A DNA stretch of 5,427 bases, taken from positions 1 to 5,427 of the forward strand of contig SFEX01000051.1 in assembly GCA_004557075.1 (NCBI GenBank). The letters run 5' to 3'. Source of the stretch: Clostridiales bacterium (GTDB taxonomy: Bacteria > Bacillota > Clostridia > Oscillospirales > Oscillospiraceae). Positions 1-5,330 of this stretch are shown piece by piece. The number at the start of each line of letters is the position of its first letter. Positions within the stretch are counted from its first letter, which is position 1. The notes beneath the pieces are model-generated. The model was not told the DNA's origin. It made no database searches and saw only the letters and a list, made by a program, of their open reading frames with translations. Position numbers and translations under genes: made by a program.

Positions 1-99
1 GCAAGCTTATTCATCGCAAAATTTCAAGACTGTAAGTTGTATACAATCATCTTGCACTCCTGTATACCTTCTTCCTATTGACACAATGGCCGCCCCTAC

Positions 100-160
100 A
101 ATTCAATGCGCGAGTGCAGAAACGATTCTTTAAAATGTAGCAACGGCAGGGAAAAAGTGC
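100..160 (-). repeat. Degraded copy 1 of the ~85-bp intergenic repeat
   Basis: Read on the minus strand this has the two ends of the repeat seen elsewhere in the window: a CCTGCCGTTGCTAC start and a TGCACTCGCGCATTGAATT end. About 35 nt of the middle, the part with the CGGT..CTCGACCGGTG core, is missing, so it looks like an internal deletion. No convincing opposite arm is visible to its left; a short TTGCACTC near 52-59 may be its remnant. The DNA in between (about 60-99) holds GGCCGCCCCTACA, which resembles another sequence common in Clostridia spacers (from memory). The identification rests on comparison with the other copies in this window. Confidence 0.7.
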
Positions 161-206
161 AATATGGAGGGGATTTTGCCGTCTTTTATTGGTGAACGCG
201 TTTTTT

Positions 207-259
207 TCGTCGGATTAAGCATAAGGCGGGTTCGTATGCTCGCCTTATGCTTATGACGA
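207..259 (+). other. Long perfect stem-loop in the leader of the CAP/SLH gene
   Basis: TAAGCATAAGGCG (216-228) pairs perfectly with CGCCTTATGCTTA (241-253) over 13 bp around a 12-nt loop. After a small internal bulge the stem continues with TCGTC (207-211) and GACGA (255-259). It ends 12 nt before the GGAGG ribosome-binding site of the next gene. It is not an obvious intrinsic terminator: no T-run follows on the plus strand, and on the minus strand the stem is followed by A residues. The loop carries a second TATGCT (235-240) that could replace the distal arm in pairing with AGCATA, so two exclusive folds exist. A role in mRNA stability or translation control is inference. Confidence 0.6.
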
Positions 260-287
260 GTACACACTCACGGAGGTTTTATCCGCA

Positions 288-1604
288 ATGACCGAACTCC
301 AAAAGACACGGGCACTTCGAGCCCTGAGCGTGCTGCTGGCAGTTATAATACTGCTCTGCGCGACGATGTCTCCCACCGCGAGCGCGGCATCGAGCAGCGA
401 ATATTACGAAAACGCAGTCCTTTTCTGGACAAATATAGAGCGGGCAAGACATGGCCTTCCGGCGCTCAAAGCCGCCGACGCGCTTGACAGCGCAGCCGAC
501 ATCCGCGCCGCCGAGCTTGCGCGCAGCTTCAGCCACACGAGGCCGAACGGCAGCAAGTGGCACACCGCGCTGAGCGCAAACGGCATAAGCTACTCCGGCG
601 CCGCCGAGAATATCGCCGCCGGTCAGTCCGACCCCTGCGAGGCGGTCTCCGCGTGGATGAACTCGGACGGGCACAGAAGCAACATTTTAAGCGGCAAATA
701 CACCCACCTCGGCGTCGGCTATTACTACTCAAGCTCATCAAAGTACAGCCAGTACTGGGAGCAGCTCTTCGCAAGCGCAAGCTTCTCCGGCTCCCGCGGC
801 AGCTTCTACGTTGCGCCGACGGGCGTCTCTGCCGACAAAAGCAGCCTCAGCATCCCCGTTGGCGGCACCGCACAGCTCAAGGGCATCCCCGCGCCGATAT
901 ACGCCACTGCGGAGATCACCTGCGTCAGCTCAAACCCCAAGGTCGCGCAGATCACCGGCACCCAGGTGAACGTTTTCAGCGTGAAGGGCGTTTCAAACGG
1001 CACGGCGACCCTCACCCTTAAATGCGGCGGCTACTCCTGCTCTGTCCGCGTGACCGTCGGCAGCGGCGGCAGCGCAAATGACACGTTTTACGACGTAAAC
1101 CCCGCCAGCCCCTACTACAGCGCGATACTGTGGGCATCCCGCAGCGGTGTCGCGGCAGGCTACGCCGACGGCAGCTTCCGCCCCAACGCGTCCTGCACCA
1201 AGGCTCAGGCGCTGACCTTCCTCTGGAGGGCAGCAGGCTCGCCCAACGTTTCCTGCGCAAATCCGTTCTCGGACGTCTCATCGTCAAGCCCCTACTATAA
1301 AGCCATACTCTGGGCGTATAAGACGGGCATCGCCGGTGCGGAGAGCGGCAGCTCCTTCCAGCCGAACCGCGAGTGCCCGCGCGCCGATATGGTTCTGTAT
1401 ATATGGCGCAGTGCAGGCTCGCCGAAAAGCTTCAACAGCGTGGGCTTTACCGATATATCCTCACTCGGCAGCGACAGCCGCCAGGCGATACGCTGGGCGG
1501 TGTCCGAGGGCATCGTCACCGGCTACTCTGACACGTCCTTCAGGCCGTACGAGACCTGCTCGCGCGCGCATGTCGTGACCTTCCTGTACCGGTACTTTAA
1601 CTGA
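288..1604 (+). CDS. Secreted CAP-domain protein with Ig-like domain and three SLH repeats
   Basis: 438 aa. I chose ATG 288 because it follows GGAGG (272-276, a rather long 11-nt spacing) and opens a good signal peptide: basic TRALRA, hydrophobic 13-27, likely cleavage after ASA near 33. Residues 39-168 form a CAP/SCP (cysteine-rich secretory protein-like) domain, with FSHTRPNGS (81-89), AENIA (106-110), HRSNIL (129-134) and a final GVGYYY..YW.QLF (142-161). Residues 176-257 resemble a bacterial Ig-like (BIG_2) domain. Three SLH repeats follow (about 267-317, 327-377, 387-438), each with W-A and SF.P motifs and a C-[TPS]-[KR]-A motif. SLH domains usually bind secondary cell-wall polymer, so the protein should be attached to the cell surface. 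The biochemical role of bacterial CAP domains is poorly known; I do not assign one. A terminator follows, so it is probably monocistronic. Confidence 0.93.
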   Translation: MTELQKTRALRALSVLLAVIILLCATMSPTASAASSSEYYENAVLFWTNIERARHGLPALKAADALDSAADIRAAELARSFSHTRPNGSKWHTALSANGISYSGAAENIAAGQSDPCEAVSAWMNSDGHRSNILSGKYTHLGVGYYYSSSSKYSQYWEQLFASASFSGSRGSFYVAPTGVSADKSSLSIPVGGTAQLKGIPAPIYATAEITCVSSNPKVAQITGTQVNVFSVKGVSNGTATLTLKCGGYSCSVRVTVGSGGSANDTFYDVNPASPYYSAILWASRSGVAAGYADGSFRPNASCTKAQALTFLWRAAGSPNVSCANPFSDVSSSSPYYKAILWAYKTGIAGAESGSSFQPNRECPRADMVLYIWRSAGSPKSFNSVGFTDISSLGSDSRQAIRWAVSEGIVTGYSDTSFRPYETCSRAHVVTFLYRYFN

Positions 1605-1656
1605 TAACAAGCATAACAATTTTATATTGTTTTGTTCTCCTTTCTCCATTCCCCTG

Positions 1657-1694
1657 TGTCCGGCGCCACCCCCCAGGCGCCGGACATCTTTCTT
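1657..1694 (+). terminator. Intrinsic terminator of the CAP/SLH gene
   Basis: A perfect 11-bp stem, TGTCCGGCGCC (1657-1667) with GGCGCCGGACA (1676-1686), closes an 8-nt loop (ACCCCCCA) and is followed by TCTTTCTT. It lies 53 nt after the stop codon. The pyrimidine tail runs straight into the left arm of the next repeat, whose end also reads CTTTCYYTGTCGTTGC in other copies, so the repeat may contribute part of the tail. Confidence 0.88.
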
Positions 1695-1781
1695 GTCGTT
1701 GCTACGCTTAATGTAATCTCTTTTGCCGGTGCTCGACCATAAACATTCGAAAATATCGTTTTTACACTCGCGCTCTGAATT
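1695..1781 (+). repeat. Intergenic repeat copy 2, left arm of palindrome
   Basis: It runs from GTCGTTGCTACGCTTAATG to TACACTCGCGCTCTGAATT. The reverse complement of 1890-1980 aligns with it along the whole length: same GTCGTTGC start, ATGTAATC, CTTTTGC, CGACC and GAATT end, with scattered substitutions and small gaps in the middle. The two arms therefore form an imperfect palindrome around an unrelated centre. No open reading frame in it looks real. Confidence 0.85.
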
Positions 1782-1814
1782 GGTACAGAACTAAAAACAA
1801 GCAATTTCAGGTAA

Positions 1815-1864
1815 CACCTCATCCGTCGGCTCTCGCCGACACCTTCCCCTCAAGGGGAAGGCTT
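1815..1864 (+). repeat. Double-hairpin repeat in the palindrome centre
   Basis: It consists of CACCTCATCC followed by two hairpins: GTCGGC/GCCGAC around TCTC (1825-1840), and CCTTCCCC/GGGGAAGG around TCAA (1842-1861), ending GCTT. From memory, this CCTCATCCG / CTTCCCCTCAAGGGGAAG pattern is a frequent intergenic repeat in gut Clostridia such as Faecalibacterium and relatives; I cannot search to confirm it. The sequence is unrelated to the flanking arms, so it looks inserted in, or bracketed by, them. Confidence 0.75.
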
Positions 1865-1889
1865 GGAACAGTCTAAACTCTGCCATTCT

Positions 1890-1980
1890 AATTCAGAACG
1901 CGAGTGCAAAATAGATTTCATAAAGTCCACCGGTCGGGACACCGCAAAAGCGATTACATATAGCGTTGCAACGACAGGGA
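1890..1980 (-). repeat. Intergenic repeat copy 3, right arm of palindrome
   Basis: It is the inverted partner of 1695-1781, and its minus strand reads from CCTGTCGTTGCAACGC to TTTTGCACTCGCGTTCTGAATT. It retains the full CGGTGTCCCGACCGGTGG core that the left arm has partly lost. Similarity to other copies continues a few bases past 1980 (AGTGTGC compares with AGTGC in copy 1 and the ACTTTTCCCT before copy 5). Its right end contributes the -35 box of the predicted trkA promoter. Confidence 0.85.
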
Positions 1981-1994
1981 AAGTGTGCTAAAAT
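1966..1994 (+). promoter_or_regulatory. Predicted sigma-A-type promoter of trkA-trkH
   Basis: TTGCAA (1966-1971) is followed by exactly 17 nt and then TAAAAT (1989-1994), with TGC immediately before the -10 box, that is, an extended -10. Transcription would start near 2001 and give a leader of about 60 nt. The -35 hexamer lies inside the repeat arm and the -10 just beyond its end. No better promoter was seen in the rest of the spacer. Confidence 0.6.
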
Positions 1995-2061
1995 GCTAAA
2001 CGTACAGGAGCGCCCGCGCTTCTGGGTTTAACGATAAATCTGTCTTGAAAGGATTCGGGGC

Positions 2062-3420
2062 ATGAAAATAGTAATAGTCGGCGGCGGCAAGATCGGATTC
2101 TCCCTCGCCGAAGAGCTGACAAACGAGGATCACGACATCACCGTTGTGGATAACGATAAAGAGAAGGTAAAGTTTATTTCCGACACGCTGGACGTCATGA
2201 CGCTATGCGGAAACGGCGCGGCCATCGCCACACAGCGCGAGGCGAACGTCGGCGACAGCGACCTGCTGATATCCGTCACCGCGCAGGACGAGCTTAACCT
2301 GCTGGCCTGCATCGTCGCCCGCAAGCTCGGCTGCAAAAACACCATAGCGCGCGTGCGCAGCCGCGAATACGCCGAGCAGCTTTATGTGCTCAAGTCGGAG
2401 CTGGGCCTTTCCATGGCCATCAACCCCGAGCTGCTTGCCGCCAAGGAGATATACCGCCTGCTTCAGATCCCCGCGTTTATTAAGCGCGACACCTTTGCCG
2501 AGGGCAAGGCCGAGATAGTCGAGCTTAGCATCGGCGAGGGCAGCCCCCTGAACGGGCTGAGATTGGCGGACATGCCGTCGAAAATAAAAGTGCGCGTGCT
2601 CGTGTGCGCCGTTATCCGCAGCGAGCGCATATTCATCCCCGACGGCAGCTTCGAGCTGCGCGAAGGCGACAAAATCTACGTCACCGCACCCGCGTCCACG
2701 CTCGTTGAGCTTACGCACGAGCTGAAGCTGCGCAGCAAGAAGAGCAAAAACGTGCTCATCGTCGGCGGCGGCAGGATAGCCGAATACCTCGTGCACATGC
2801 TGCGCAAATCCGCCTCGAGCATAAAGCTCATCGAAAAAGACCGCAAGCGCTGCGAGTACCTTGCCGAAAAATTCCCGGAGCTCAACGTCATCTGCTCCGA
2901 CGGCTCCAGCCAGTCGGTGCTTAAAATGCACAACATCCAGCACATGGACGCGGTGCTCCCGCTGACGAATATGGACGAGGAGAACATCATCATCGGCATG
3001 TTCGCGCGCAAGGTCGGGGTGCCGCAGCTTTTGACGAAAATAAACCGCTCGGAATACGGCGAGATCCTCGGCGACCGCGGCGCTGACAGCCTCATAAGCC
3101 CCAAGCAGATAAGCGCCCACGCCATCCTGCGCTATGTAAGGGCGATGGAAAACACCGGCGGCAGCGCCGTTCTTACGATACACCGCCTTGCCGACGGCAG
3201 CGCGGAGGCGCTTGAGTTTGCCGTGACGAGCGCGACAAAGCACCTGGGTGAGACGCTCAGCGATATAAGGCTCAAGCCCGGCATTCTGGTCGTCTGCATA
3301 AACCACATGGGGCAGATCATCATCCCCGGCGGCCGCGATGTCCTGACAGCCGGCGACACCGTTGTCGTCGTCACCACCGCCGGACGCGATATCATCGACT
3401 TAAACGACATTTTCGCCTGA
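2062..3420 (+). CDS. trkA: Trk system K+ uptake regulatory subunit TrkA
   Basis: 452 aa, close to the usual length of TrkA (458 in E. coli), with the same duplicated plan. RCK_N domain 1 has VGGGKIG (6-12) and acidic D30 at the end of the second beta strand, the classic NAD(H)-binding Rossmann pattern, plus SVTAQDELNLLAC (71-83). RCK_C domain 1 spans about 140-224. RCK_N domain 2 starts at VLIVGGGRIA (231-240) with E258 in the equivalent acidic position; the third glycine of its GxGxxG is Ala240. RCK_C domain 2 spans about 370-450. By family, it forms a cytoplasmic ring under TrkH and gates it in response to bound nucleotides. Start ATG 2062 has AAAGGA (2048-2053) 8 nt upstream and gives a full first Rossmann strand. 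trkH follows after 14 nt. Confidence 0.96.
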   Translation: MKIVIVGGGKIGFSLAEELTNEDHDITVVDNDKEKVKFISDTLDVMTLCGNGAAIATQREANVGDSDLLISVTAQDELNLLACIVARKLGCKNTIARVRSREYAEQLYVLKSELGLSMAINPELLAAKEIYRLLQIPAFIKRDTFAEGKAEIVELSIGEGSPLNGLRLADMPSKIKVRVLVCAVIRSERIFIPDGSFELREGDKIYVTAPASTLVELTHELKLRSKKSKNVLIVGGGRIAEYLVHMLRKSASSIKLIEKDRKRCEYLAEKFPELNVICSDGSSQSVLKMHNIQHMDAVLPLTNMDEENIIIGMFARKVGVPQLLTKINRSEYGEILGDRGADSLISPKQISAHAILRYVRAMENTGGSAVLTIHRLADGSAEALEFAVTSATKHLGETLSDIRLKPGILVVCINHMGQIIIPGGRDVLTAGDTVVVVTTAGRDIIDLNDIFA

Positions 3421-3434
3421 GGCCGGAAGACGTC

Positions 3435-4877
3435 ATGAATTTTAACATTATCAGAAAAACCGTCGGTATCATATTGTGCATCGAGGCAGCGTTCATGCTG
3501 CCTCCGCTGGCGCTCGGCCTTTTTGACGGCGACGCGGGCGCGGTGCGTGGCTTTTTGGCGGCGATATTTGCCGTTTTGGCGCTCGGCCTGCCGTGCTCGC
3601 TCATCCCGAATCGGGACAGAGCCGTGGGCGCGCGCGACAGCTTCGTCATCGTCGCGCTGGCGTGGATAATCATATCCCTGTTCGGCGCGATACCCTTCTA
3701 CGTCAGCGGCGTTATCCCCAGCATCTCAGGCTCGATATTCGAGACTATATCCGGCTTCACCACGACTGGAGCCACGATAATCGACAACGTCGAGGCCGCG
3801 CCGCGCGCGATACTGCTCTGGCGCAGCATAACGAACTGGATAGGCGGCATGGGCGTGCTGGTGTTCCTGCTGGCGATAGCCCCCGTCGCGCGAGAGAGCG
3901 GCTCGATGTACCTGCTTCGCGCGGAATTTCCCGGCCCCATGGCGGCAAAGCTCGTGCCGAGGATGCAGAAGTCGGCAAAGCTGCTGTATGAGATATACAT
4001 CTTCATGACGGCGCTGCAAATCATCCTGCTGTTTGTCGGCCATGTGCCGCTGTTCGACTCGATAAACATCGCGCTCAGCACAGCCTCCACCGGCGGCTTC
4101 TCGATTAAAAACGACAGTATGGCGTCTTACGGCGCCTACGCGCAAACCGTGACGCTCATTTTCATGACTCTGTGCAGCATGAGCTTCAGCATATTCTACT
4201 GCCTGCTAGCGCGGGAATTTTACAGGATACGCAAGAGCCACGAGCTGCGGTTTTTCGCCATCGCGGTCAGCGTCGTCGCGCTTATCATGGGCGTGAGCAA
4301 CGCCGCGCGCTTTGCAAGCTTCGGCGAGGGGCTGCTGCATAGCCTGTTCCAGGTCGTGTCGATAATCAGCACCACCTGCTATGTGTCCATTGACGCCAGC
4401 TTCTGGTCGCCGTTTGTGTGGTCGCTGCTCATGGTGCTGATGATAACGGGGCCGATGTCCGGATCGACCGGCGGCGGCATGAAGCTCTCGCGCGTCATGA
4501 TCCTCGCCAAGAGCACCTACCGCGCCCTTGCCCGCACGATAACCCCAAACTCCGTGCACCTTATTCATCTCGACGACGAGATAGTCGAGGAGGACACAGT
4601 CGCCTCGGTCAACAGCTTCGCCATCGCGTACTTCATGGCGGTCGTCTTGACGGCGGTCGTGCTGTCCATCGACGGGCTGAGCTTTGGCGACGGAATGCTG
4701 GCGGGCATATCCAGCCTCGGCAACGTCGGCTACGGCATCGACTCAAATACCTTCACCATGGGCGTTTCGCAGCTCAGTCTGCTCAGCAAGGGCGTTTTGT
4801 GCTTTGATATGTTCCTCGGCAGGCTGGAGATATTCCCCATGCTCATCCTCTTCGCCCCCGACACCTGGAAACGTTAG
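3435..4877 (+). CDS. trkH: Trk system K+ uptake membrane subunit TrkH
   Basis: 480 aa of polytopic membrane protein with the four-fold M1-P-M2 repeat of the TrkH/KtrB/HKT superfamily. Membrane segments lie near 10-30, 39-57, 69-92, 126-150, 183-204, 235-259, 272-293, 325-345, 394-414 and 451-475. Pore loops: SGFTTTGAT (106-114), STASTGGFS (215-223), ISTTCYVSID (311-320) and SSLGNVGYG (426-434). The third loop has Cys315 (TGC, 4377-4379) where a filter glycine is expected. GSTGGGMK (343-350) matches the conserved glycine-rich loop after the third P-loop, and GRLEIFP (462-468) the conserved C-terminal helix. Expected role: K+ uptake across the cytoplasmic membrane with TrkA. The start has only a weak GGAAG (3425-3429) 5 nt upstream; being 14 nt after the trkA stop, it is probably translationally coupled. 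Confidence 0.96.
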   Translation: MNFNIIRKTVGIILCIEAAFMLPPLALGLFDGDAGAVRGFLAAIFAVLALGLPCSLIPNRDRAVGARDSFVIVALAWIIISLFGAIPFYVSGVIPSISGSIFETISGFTTTGATIIDNVEAAPRAILLWRSITNWIGGMGVLVFLLAIAPVARESGSMYLLRAEFPGPMAAKLVPRMQKSAKLLYEIYIFMTALQIILLFVGHVPLFDSINIALSTASTGGFSIKNDSMASYGAYAQTVTLIFMTLCSMSFSIFYCLLAREFYRIRKSHELRFFAIAVSVVALIMGVSNAARFASFGEGLLHSLFQVVSIISTTCYVSIDASFWSPFVWSLLMVLMITGPMSGSTGGGMKLSRVMILAKSTYRALARTITPNSVHLIHLDDEIVEEDTVASVNSFAIAYFMAVVLTAVVLSIDGLSFGDGMLAGISSLGNVGYGIDSNTFTMGVSQLSLLSKGVLCFDMFLGRLEIFPMLILFAPDTWKR

Positions 4878-4907
4878 TTTGCGCCGGCTGGCGCGAAGCA
4901 ATTCGCG
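4878..4907 (+). other. Overlapping small hairpins after trkH
   Basis: TTTGCGCC (4878-4885) can pair with GGCGCGAA (4890-4897, one G-T pair) around GGCT. Alternatively CGCGAA (4892-4897) can pair with TTCGCG (4902-4907) around GCAA. The two folds share bases and exclude each other. Neither is followed by a T-run, so neither is a standard terminator, though the first sits directly at the trkH stop codon and may protect the 3' end of the mRNA. Confidence 0.35.
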
Positions 4908-4980
4908 TTGAGGCTTAATGTAATCGCTTTTTCGGTATCTCGACCGGTGAGCTTTTATAAAGTCCATATTGCACTCGCGC
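4901..4980 (+). repeat. Intergenic repeat copy 4
   Basis: It starts ATTCGCGTTGAGGCT, continues TAATGTAATCGCTTTTTCGG and CTCGACCGGTGAGC, and ends ATATTGCACTCGCGC. Its first 15 bases are repeated perfectly in inverse orientation at 5210-5224. It is joined head-to-tail to copy 5 by ACTTTTCCCT, and it lacks the GAATT end. Confidence 0.8.
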
Positions 4981-4990
4981 ACTTTTCCCT

Positions 4991-5078
4991 TTCGTTGCGA
5001 CGCTTAAAATAGTCGCTTTTGCGTCAGCTCGACGGTAATATTGGTAATATTCTATATTGCACTCGCGCTTTGAATTAG
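4991..5078 (+). repeat. Intergenic repeat copy 5
   Basis: It runs TTCGTTGCGACGCTTAA, TAGTCGCTTTTGCG, CTCGACGG, then ATATTGCACTCGCGCTTTGAATTAG. It is the same length and layout as copy 4, with the complete GAATT end. With copy 6 it forms a palindrome centred on the hairpin at 5092-5122. Confidence 0.82.
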
Positions 5079-5091
5079 TGTAAATATAATT

Positions 5092-5122
5092 TTCGGAGGC
5101 AATCATTTCGATTGCCTCCGAA
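5092..5122. other. Perfect 13-bp hairpin at the centre of the repeat palindrome
   Basis: TTCGGAGGCAATC (5092-5104) pairs perfectly with GATTGCCTCCGAA (5110-5122) around ATTTC. Further out, AATTAGTG (5073-5080) pairs with CACTAATT (5134-5141). It looks like a terminator stem, but the plus-strand tail is GTTCTCAT and the minus-strand tail is AATTATATTT, both poor in contiguous T. It may still end trkH or stray rRNA transcripts; alternatively it is only the core of the mobile-looking palindrome. Confidence 0.5.
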
Positions 5123-5135
5123 GTTCTCATATGCA

Positions 5136-5224
5136 CTAATTTAGAGAGTGGAAATATAACGATTATTGCCAGTCTCACCGGTCGGTATACCGCAATAGAG
5201 ATTATTTTGAGCCTCAACGCGAAT
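5136..5224 (-). repeat. Intergenic repeat copy 6, inverted
   Basis: On the minus strand it reads ATTCGCGTTGAGGCT, AATAATCTCTATTGCGGTATACCGACCGGTGAG and ends TTCCACTCTCTAAATTAG. The outer 15 bases are identical to those of copy 4, and the core GCGGTATACCGACCGGTG matches copy 3 well. The TTGCACTCGCG motif has decayed to TTCCACTCTC. Confidence 0.8.
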
Positions 5225-5246
5225 CGCTCTGCGGCAGCCGCCGCCC

Positions 5247-5289
5247 GTCGAGCACCGGCAATAACGACTATTTGGAGCGTAGCAACGAA
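5247..5289 (-). repeat. Half copy 7 of the intergenic repeat
   Basis: On the minus strand it reads TTCGTTGCTACGCTCCAAATA, GTCGTTATTGCCGGTGCTCGAC, and then stops in the core. The other half of the element is replaced by an unrelated GC-rich stretch, 5225-5246, that includes GCGGCAGCCGCCGC. It abuts the rRNA terminator. Confidence 0.65.
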
Positions 5290-5291
5290 AT

Positions 5292-5327
5292 AAAAAAAAG
5301 ACCGCAGACATTTAACTGCGGTCTTTT
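5292..5327 (-). terminator. Intrinsic terminator of the rRNA operon
   Basis: On the minus strand, GACCGCAG and CTGCGGTC form an 8-bp stem (5300-5307 with 5316-5323) around an 8-nt loop, followed by eight T residues (5292-5299). It lies 3 nt beyond the predicted 5S 3' end. On the plus strand the same stem is followed by TTTT, so it could also stop transcripts arriving from trkH. No clearer trkH terminator was found. Confidence 0.88.
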
Positions 5328-5330
5328 ATG

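Noticed and set aside
37..46. Perfect 10-bp palindrome TTGTATACAA as an operator
   Set aside because: It is isolated, with no nearby promoter or start codon and no second operator copy; a 10-bp palindrome in AT-rich DNA is easily due to chance.
78..107. TTGACA followed after 18 nt by TTCAAT as a promoter for the CAP/SLH gene
   Set aside because: The -35 is perfect, but the -10 lacks the essential second-position A. The better TACAAT at 97-102 is only 13 nt away, too close. It remains possible but is not supported.
1622..1822. Minus-strand 66-codon open frame after the CAP/SLH gene
   Set aside because: It spans the terminator and repeat copy 2; the coding potential is that of the repeat, and no proper ribosome-binding context or homology is recognisable.
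2203..3306. Minus-strand 367-codon open frame antisense to trkA
   Set aside because: It is composed of complement codons of a clear trkA gene in GC-rich DNA, with alanine, arginine and histidine-rich low-complexity sequence and no family resemblance.
4915..5217. Minus-strand 100-codon open frame in the trkH-5S spacer
   Set aside because: It lies wholly within repeat copies 4-6 and the central hairpin, with no protein-like domain. Its LSVATKGK stretch comes from the repeat end and recurs as LSVATTRK in the other spacer. It is likely to be a spurious hypothetical protein in annotations.
4901..5289. CRISPR array
   Set aside because: The repeats are about 85 bp, diverged, in both orientations and not separated by uniform spacers; no cas gene is present.
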